Origin: Mansonella perstans
Taxonomy: Eukaryota > Nematoda > Chromadorea > Rhabditida > Onchocercidae
Direction: 5' to 3'
DNA length: 51,894 bases
Assembly (NCBI GenBank): GCA_037074765.1
Contig: JBAMDO010000297.1
Coordinates: 1 to 51,894, forward strand
Within the stretch, counting starts at the first letter, position 1; each line of letters begins with the position of its first letter. The notes under the pieces are model-generated. The model saw nothing but the letters and a program-made list of their open reading frames with translations, made no database searches and was not told where the DNA came from. The translations under genes were made by a program, and so were the position numbers. Of this stretch, positions 25,193 to 34,700 are shown in pieces.

Positions 25193-25726
25193 TTACTGAT
25201 TCAGGGTTGGCGGTGGTGGAGCACGAAAACGTGGAAGTGTGCTTTCCGCATATTTGATAGTTGGACTGGATTCGTGCACACTTTCCCATTCATCACCTTC
25301 TTCCACGCGACAAAGATCACCTCCAATTTCGCATGTACCACCTCTTCCTGCTGAAAGCAAATCTTTCCAAAATACAAAAGTAAATTTCAATAAGAGAATA
25401 AATATTTCCATAAAGAAATCTAATTATTCTTATTGCCTCATGTAGAAGAGATTTAAAAAAAAAAATCTGGTTTTTCCAATGAATGGTGCGAAATCTAAAC
25501 AAAGCTGCCTTAATAGATCCTAAAAATTAAGAAACAGTTAAAAATTAGTTAGTTCTCTATTAATCTATTTCTAACATAAATGAAATTTTAAAAAGTTTAT
25601 TTATGATATATCACCTTGTATTCGTCCCAAATTATTCGAGCTTGAGCATGATGAAGCTGTTAACGATATCAGTGAGCATGGTCGTCGAGCACTTTCCATA
25701 ATACCAAAATCACGCAATCCACTAAG
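25193..25726 (-). other. C-terminal tail of the RhoGEF (exons 24-25)
   Basis: Exon 24 (25615-25726) ends in phase 1 and joins 25350 with its TTTCAG acceptor to give Ala, then GRGGTCEIGGD. The tail is Ser-rich (SLISLTASSCSSS), then acidic, and ends FRAPPPPTLNQ before TAA at 25193-25195. The four-proline run could bind an SH3 or EVH1 domain; that is speculation. Confidence 0.82.
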
Positions 25727-28700
25727 CTGTAATAGAAAAACAAAAATGACAGAAGATCTTGATTAAAATATCTTAAACATTATAGAGGATAGTAAATTTG
25801 TATAATTCAATAAACTATGACATGCCCTCATTTTTTCCATAACAGACATTACAAGCCTCACTTTAATTATGTTTTAATCGTTGTTTTCTGAATAACCAAG
25901 ATTTTTAAATAAATCGGTCAACTCCAATCATTTCACCTTATTCCCCAATAATGCAGCTACAGCAATATGTATTACTAACCGTAGCACGTGGTCCTAAATG
26001 AATAAAGGAAGAGTGTAACTCAATGCCCATATTTGCTTTTTCGCGGATATTCTTCTCACGACTTCGGATTGCTTGGTTCCAGAGGATGTTCCGGATATCT
26101 TCAACCCAAGCATCACGAATACTCGCTGTTTGTGACTGGAATATATGAAATTAAGCAACTGCATTCTATACTAATTCAAATTAAATATCTTTGGAAAAAT
26201 AAACATTTTTCTGACAGAATAATCCAACACTCTGATAAAAAAATTATATAAATTAGAAAAGTATTTGAATTCCAAAAATTACTCAAATTTTACCTCCATT
26301 ATATATGTAAATGAGTTTTTCTGCTTCCGAAACCATAACTCAAACTTAACTTTTGAATCTTTCACCATTTCCGTTAAGCCACAATCTGTCATCTGAAACG
26401 AAATCGTTTTATTTCATTAAATTCCTGTAGAACCACAAAGTTTGTAATTGATTTCAATAATTTTCTCAATGAATTCTGAAAAACGCAAAATTAATGAAAA
26501 CTGCAAATAACTACAAATAAAGCAAATGGCCATTCTAATAAACCTATCATTTTTATACAGTAAAAAAAGTCAAAGAGTAACCGAATTGCTGACCAATCCA
26601 CTCAACTTAGTTACCAGGTATTTTTTAATATATTTCGTTTTTACTCTATTTATTTTTATTAACATTTGGTAGAAATCAGAAATATAATAATAATTTGAAT
26701 GATTTAATTATCGGACAATTATAATTTCCTTTTTCCTTTAACTGAAACATTAAAATATTATGCGTCTGCAAAAAAACTAAACTGTTAAATTAAACGGGAA
26801 TTAAAAATTATGAGGCAGAAATCATTAACTCAACAAGTAACAAAAAAATAAATACAATGATAAAAATAATACCTGTATACTGCCTTTATATTTCAGCTCA
26901 TCCAATGTACTTGCTCTCCATGATCGTGATAATTTAGGTTTTGTAAGGACAACACAATTCTCAAATAGGAATACATTTCGTACACGTTTCTTAGATTGTA
27001 AACCACGTTTTTCAGTGACATACATCGTGTCATGCCGCAACAAACTTCCTTGTTCCTTGAGATTCAAATCGCAATTACTTATTCGCTCCATTGCTAACAA
27101 ATCACTACCACGATGAATTTGCTGTCCAACTATCATAGCTACTTTTTCCAATATCTCCAAAACTTCCTGGAAACGAAATTTGACAATAAGAAAATTGAGT
27201 GGAAAGTGAAAATAAATTTAAATTTTGAATATTTACACAATAAAAGTAATAAACGCTGAGATATGGTAATGAGATTAACGATGTTTTACTTTATAACTAC
27301 AATAAAAGTTTTCATGGAAAATACAGATAGTTAAGATTGGTCATAGAGATGACCAACCACTTTGTTTGACGGTGCAGCATTGAGAAGTTGCTGAAGTGCA
27401 AGCGCATATTTACCTATCCTTTCAATTGGTTTAATCAATAAATGTGACAAATCAGCCAAACTCTGCAAAATTTCATTGAAATAAAAATAAAACATGCAAA
27501 GATGAATACTTGAAAGAACAAAAAGAAATCGCGTGCCTCCGGAACTTAGTCAAAAAAACAAAAGCAAAAAAGAACCAAATAGATTTAAAAATTTACGAAA
27601 TGCTCAAAATAAAACGAATCATCTCACCAACCTGAACAGAACTAAAAAACTTATGGCCAACTTCACGCATTAATTGATCAGATTTAGGTTTATTTTTTGC
27701 ATACAGTGCATACAATTCAAAATAGTTGAGACTATCCAGAAACAACCGTCCAACTGTCACTGAAATTGATTCATCCGCACAACGAAACCTGAAAACAAGG
27801 GATATTTGAATATCTGCTAAGGCCTCAGCATATGATTATGTCGTAAAAGGTAAATCAATATTTACTCAACATTTTCATGGATTAAAATAATTCACCTCAG
27901 TCGTGAAATGAGTTGAGGCAAAAATGTATGAGCATGAAACTGGAAAAGCTTCTCGATATTTCCAAAAATACACAACTTTTTGCCACGAAGTGCACTCGGG
28001 ATATCAACTCGAGCCATCTCCGGCATGAAGTCCTGGAACACATGCGAAAAAATTTATATTATAATCAGTGAGTTTACAAATATGAAACTAATTTTAAATT
28101 ACAAATGAAGAGCAAATTTCTACTAACACTGACAATTCCGGGAATTCCAATTTCATTCAAAAAAGATAAGACACACTAACTAGATAGGACATTTTGATTA
28201 TTTAAGAACAGATCAAGAGGGAAAATGCACCTGAACTACAAGTCTTAGAGCACTGACATAATCGATTTCCGAATCAAGTAAATCTCGTACAACAGTACAT
28301 TCAATTCTGAAATTCGCGTCGCTTGTTTTCGCCGGGCTTAACCATTCACGAATCATATCAATCTGTTCGGAGCGCATCGAGAAATCCAGAGCTGAGAATG
28401 CTAGAAAAATGAAAAATCCAGTATAACGGAACATCGATCATTTATTCAGAAAAGTTTCGCAAGCGGCTGAATAACTCATTATAATTGCTGAAATATAATG
28501 CAATAAGAGATCTAGTAAAACTGTGGCAGTAATTATGCATTTTAAACAAACTATCTTCCTCGAATGAGCAAGGCAAGTAAAGAATAGAAATACTAAACCT
28601 GACGCGGTAGCTGGTTGAGGTGATTCGCTCACGCTGCAATCGTCATCCAAAAACTGGAAAGCACTTAGAGCTGAGCGACAATCCTATAAAATAAATTTGC

Positions 28701-31700
28701 ACAGTTATAAATATCTCAAAAAATAGGCGATACTTCCAAATTTTTCAAAAATTCAGCATTACTTCCTCCAAAAAATCACTAGAGGTTCTTATCAATGGAC
28801 GCCGTGATTTCTGGGATATGACAAATCGTGCTGATCCAGGTCGAGCAACTCCATTTATCAAGAATGGATTTGGGAGACGTAATGGAACAGTACTGACGGA
28901 ACGACGCTGGTCCAACCTTCTATGTAATGTGTTTGTCGACATTGATGTTATCACCTAAAATAGTACAATAAAGTTAATATTAAAATGGTAAAATAAAATT
29001 AATATTTAAATTGAGATTACCGCCAATCTATAAAGCTGTAGACAATATTGAAAGTTTTAATTTTTGTAAACTCAACAAACAGTTTTACTGCTTTTCATGA
29101 ATATGATATGTAATATACTTTAAACGCATCCTTTCGAAAGCTAAGTTTGTTAAAGGTGTTTATTGTGCTTCAGTGGATTTCCAGTTAAAAGTATAAAATG
29201 ACCATAAAAAAACATATGAATTTTACTTTATTAGTCATATTAAGAGTGACAGGTGCAGCTCCAATTGCAGATTCCTCGATGATTTCCAACGGTCCGGTAT
29301 GTACCGATGGTGCCCATGAATTGCGACGCCATCGAACTTCTTCCAGCTCCGTTAGCCCCTAAAATAAGAACAATTATTTAAAAATCTGTTTTTCAATTTA
29401 ACTGTGAAAAGAGAAAACATAAATGCATCTGCATCTACATTTGTATGAAAAATTAGACTATTATAGAGTCTCACATGCTAAACTTTAATAGTAGTTTTTT
29501 TCAATGGTAGCTTAGTTCATGTCACAAATAAGCAAAATTGCTTTTTTTCTTTATATAAATAGCAAAAAAAGTGAACATGAATATAAACAACAAAACTAAA
29601 AAATAGTTATAGAAGCGAAATATAATAACCGGTTGTTGATGTTCCGTGGAAGTAGTAGCTTTTGAAATTGGAATTTCATATTGTGTTGGCGCTGGGCTCG
29701 TCTGCCGGCGAGAATTTTCCGTCGCATCCAAATTATTTCGCAAATCAACAGTAAAACTTTCTTCCACATCTGAATATACCTCCATCGGTGTATCAGATAC
29801 TGAATCCGATAAATCAGAGCAACGACTTTTTGGTAAAGACAAATCAATGATGGAACAATCAGCTTCTCCACTAAAGCATGAATCAACAGCGCCAACTTCC
29901 TGACTTGCAGTACCATCAGCACTTTCCTGACTTGAGCTAGCACTCATTTGGCAACGTAAATCAGAAATCTTGAGTGTAGGATCCAAACTTATAATGGCTT
30001 TTTCGCAATCCGATAGTATTTTTTCTATTTCCTGTCGAACCTGATAATAAAATCAATATTTCTTTTTATTAACAAAGTAATAGTGAAGAAATAAATGAAT
30101 GTCCAGGACATTTCTCTCAACAATGAAATCTGAATACATGAATAAATTCAAGCATAAATATCCGTTTGTAACACGGGAAAAAAGAAATAATTAAAGTTTT
30201 CACAACAAAAATATAACTTGAAATATTTCACAGCAAATACTATACGATCTAATAATATACGACCTATAATCAAAACTTACTGGGCAATCAGTCGTACTAA
30301 TAGCGACATACTCATGAAGACGAGCAATGGCAGCGGATGGATATTTTGAAATTAATATTTCTTTCTCTTTTTCATCATCATTTCTTTTAGCGTGACGCAA
30401 GGCCCAATTATAAGCCTGAATTTATAAGAAATATCAACTTATTAGTGAAAGATCATAATCCCTCATAATGGAAATAAGGGTATTAAACTGAGCTATAATT
30501 CAAAAAATGACGTATCGGAACTCCAATTAAAATTCAAAATACTACACAAAACAAAAACTAGAAATAACAAAACTGAAATTAAATACCTGATCAATGTAAA
30601 TACGGGAGTCAAGTGCAGCTTGAACAACAGGCCGAACTTCTGTAACACGTTGTTTACAAGATGTTAAAAAAGAGCTGAAAGAATCAAACGTATCAGTGAT
30701 TCTTTTCCGATCCACATTTCCAAATGAACCTTCTTCTGGTAAATGCGCTACTTTCTTCAGGCGATTATCAGCTTCATCCAAGTACCTTGTTAGTTCTGTG
30801 GTTTTACAGTCTACCTGTTTAATCTAAAAAAAATAGAAATAAAAATAACACGAGTGGATTTTGAATAACGAGAAGCAACTGAATTTTTCTTAAAAAGAGA
30901 TTTTAAAAAAAAAGACTGCAAAAAAAACAACTAAGAAATATATAATAAATTATATTAAAACTTTAGAACATGATTTTAAAACCAACCTGAGATGTCAATC
31001 TTATAACACTAAATATCCTGATTGCTTTCAGCTGTTCCAAATCAGTTATTTCATTGCTGATAAATTCCGTTGCCTATAGAATAATCATTTTAAAAAAAAG
31101 AAATTATAATCAAAATTCACAAAACATTTACATAAAACATGATTTTAAAAAATTTGAAAAAAAAAACATTCAATCTTGGTTACACCTACAATGCATTAGT
31201 GAAAAATCAACCTCTGGGACGAATTTCAGAAATTCGATCGCTTCTGCTGAGCACTGAAGGGCATACAGTCGTTTTGATATGCTTGAACTACTTCTCTGCA
31301 TGACTTCTTTAATTTCTTCAAAGCCTGATACTGCACGGTTTACTGAATCACTACAAAAAAAATTAGCAGTAAAAGCGAACCAGAATTTTGTATAGTTTAC
31401 ATGTCCATATTTACATGTCATATTTTTTTATTTACATGTCATATTTTTTTCATATTTGTTTACATGTCATATTTTGTATAGTTTACATGTTCAGACAAGA
31501 AACATACTTCACAATCCTTTGAGACGTTATTTAAGTTCCAGTTCAAATTTTGCTAGCATAATCTCAAAGCATTTGATGGACTTTTGATGGGCAATCACTA
31601 GAGATAAAAATCAAGCAGATGTTGTTAGTTACGAATTCGAAATAATTCCGAATAAATCTACGAACAGTAACGCATTTGTTCCAGCAATTATACGATTTTC

Positions 31701-34700
31701 ACAAGAAATGCGAGGGGGAGGTTACAAGAATAAAACTTCATTTAATTAAAAGTTTTAAAGTTAGCTATAAAAATACATAAGAAAAAGTACAATCAATAGA
31801 CCAGCTACTTTAAATAGACAGAAGACAAAACGTATCACTATGATTTATTTTAATTAACTGGCTCCTGATAGCCATCATTAAACAGCTCTCAAAAGTCATC
31901 TGATAAAGCACTCATTACATCACTTGATGATCATTGTTTCTGTCATCACAATTGCTAAATAAGTAATTTGGCGACATTAATTCGGAGATTTCCGTCTCTT
32001 TAGACAGCGATAAGGTGTTCTGATCAAAGTCATTAGCTTAATAAATAGTTTTTAGAATGAAATAAAAAATGGAAACTTTGAATACATTAAAGAAACACAG
32101 CTTTCTGTAAGAGAAAGAAATAATGTGCATTTCTTCTGATAAAGTAAATAAGACTGTAAAACTTATAGCGAATCACAAAGTCCAAAGATGGAACATGTCC
32201 AGTTTTGAATTTAAATTCTAAACTATGTGAACAGTTTAATGACTAAAATTGCTGATCACCATAAGATAAAGAAAAAAACCCGATGAAATAAAAAACAAAA
32301 GGAAAACGATGTAAGCACTTGCAAAGTAGAAGAGGTCATAGTTGAAAAGTAGAACAGATTGCAAAATAAGCATGACCCATGTTCAAAATTTATAATGATG
32401 ATGTATTTGCAACAAAAATCTCCTTATGAAGAAAAAAACTAGAAGTTTTTGAAGTAATAAAACTAAACATACGCGAAGAGGTAAGAATCAAGATGATAAA
32501 GATCGCAATACTGTGTTTTCAGCTCTTCGCATAGTATTTCTCCGCGATGCAACAAAAATACCACATCTGGTTCATTTTTCACAGCATTCCATCGACTTTT
32601 TAATCTGCAAAGGTGTAAAAAAAGGGAAAGGATTTGTACATAACAAACGAACAAATTAGTTTTGTCAACAAAAAAGAATCCTCAGTTTGGTGCAGTTGTT
32701 CCGACAGCTAAATCAACTAATCCATATATTTTATTATTCAGGAATGGCAGTGGGCTGCCCAGCTGATTTACTTCCCTTGCTCTAAGAAGCTCATCTCCTA
32801 AAGCAAAAAAAGGCCATAAATTAACAAAATGAAAAAAATAAGAAAAAACGAATAAAAAACTTTCTAATATTTTGGACGTAATTCCCAGCATTAATTAGAA
32901 TGCATCGCAAGTAACAACTGACATAATAAAGAAGAATATATGGAATACAATATGAATATGTACGATACATTCAAAGTCTTGATTAAAAAAAGTTAACAAA
33001 TTATTTGAGCTAGCTTGAAATTCTTTTGTTTGTAGATATTTGTAGACTTACTCCCAAATTTCTTAGTTTCTGAAGTTGCAAGATTTAATTCTGTTTACGA
33101 CTTCCTTTCACTTTTCTAATTTTAACAATAAAAAGTAAAAGATTATCCGTAACAGCAGAATACCAATACAAAGAACCGATATGCCGAAAAAAAAAGAACA
33201 GAATACAAGGAAATTATTGATTTCCTGGATTTTTTTCTTTTCCTGAGATTTTTTAAAAACATTGAAATCAATATTTTTTAACATCTATGACCTTAATAAA
33301 TTCTTAATGAAACTCAATAAAGTAATATGAAACAAAACATATAAATGTGAAAAAAAACAAACTCTTCAGATTGTCTCTGCAATAAGTCAATATTGACGGT
33401 TGTAAGATCTTGAGGCACTTCATACTTCTTTAAATATTCATGTAAGCTCATATAAACTTTTGCTGTTTTATGTGTCTTTTTCAACAAATCTTCCACACAC
33501 TGCAATAGAATTCAGTATTAAATGTATAATCAAATAAGTTACATATACATTACTATGGTGCAAAAAGATATTTGGTAACATTTGCTGAAGGAAAATGATC
33601 AATGTTTAGCGAACTATAATAAAAGTAACACAAATAATTTTATCTGTTTATATTAAGCATTTAAATGCAATACTGGGAATTACAGATGATGATTATCGGT
33701 GATAATAAAGACAAGAAAAAGCAAAGAAAAGCTTTGGTGTGAACTGAATTTTCGTTTCATTTCCAATTTTCCAATCACTCTTAAATTGTCGATGGTTCAA
33801 ATAAAAGAACTAATAGCTATGCACTATTTCTATATGATATACACTCTTGCCGTATTACCAAGTATCAATAGTCATAATAAGTGATTCGATGATAACATCG
33901 CTTATACTTTCATCCCAAGATTTCCCATTTTGTTCCTCATTCGAATAAACAACGAAAACTAACGAATCGCATGCGGAGAAAATGCCGTGTAATCTCTGGA
34001 TTTATTAAGCCATTTAAATATGTTGAGAAACTGCCCGCTTCAATATATTTCGTAATACCCTCAATATCGGTTACGATATTCTGGAATTTAAATTCGATAC
34101 TTTATCTTCTACAGTGATTTTTACTTTTTATAGATTAAGTCACTTTTTTGAGTAAGTTATTAGAAGCGATGCGAATATATACAAAAGATTTATAGAAACC
34201 TAAAAGAAAGCTAACATTAGCTCGTGATAAAATGAGATCTTCATTAATGACAGTTTCAATATTGCGCAAAGAGAACCCGATAACCCATAATATGCTATCA
34301 ATCGTACCTTCGAGCCAAGACTGAAAAAAAGCACAATCATATTAAATTGCTAATTTAATAGCATTTTCAATCAGTTTTATTCCTGTTCATAAAAGGCATA
34401 TACCAGGTACTGAAAAATCGGTAAGAAATCTACATTATCACTTTCAGTCTCAATTTTCAGTGAGATTCAGAACTCTTATATATTTCTCAGTACCTGGTGT
34501 ATGCTTTTTGTGAAAAAATCTAATTATTAGTCCAAATTTTCTAAAAATCTGACTACCGCATATCACAAATCGAAATGAAATAATTTCAGTAAAAACATAC
34601 TGCTGACTGTCGCAATGTTTGAAGAAAAATGCGAAAGCATTCTTCGGAGCAATTACGAACATCGATGATTATGTACAACGTATGTTTTTTATCCAAACAT

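Larger units (their letters stand above)
30281..33499 (-). other. Spectrin-like helical region of the RhoGEF (exons 7-12)
   Basis: Residues about 212-500, almost entirely predicted helix. Exon 7 joins exon 8 in phase 2 to give QRQSEELKSRWNAVKN, with the L-x3-W spacing of spectrin repeat helix A; HRGEILCEEL follows. Exons 9-12 continue with heptad-like Leu/Ile spacing (EEIKEVMQ, FLTSCKQRVTEV, YNWALRHAKRND). These repeats usually act as spacers or dimer/actin-linker surfaces in Dbl proteins. Exact repeat boundaries cannot be set by eye. Confidence 0.75.

Noticed and set aside
25503..25520. Possible small extra exon near the RhoGEF 3' end (acceptor TTTTTAG, donor GTTTAG)
   Set aside because: Including it shifts the last exon into a frame that stops after about ten codons; skipping it gives a full-length in-phase tail.
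29596..29943. Overlapping open frames on both strands opposite RhoGEF exon 13
   Set aside because: Shadows of the long Ser-rich exon; the chosen frame is the only one that matches phases on both sides.
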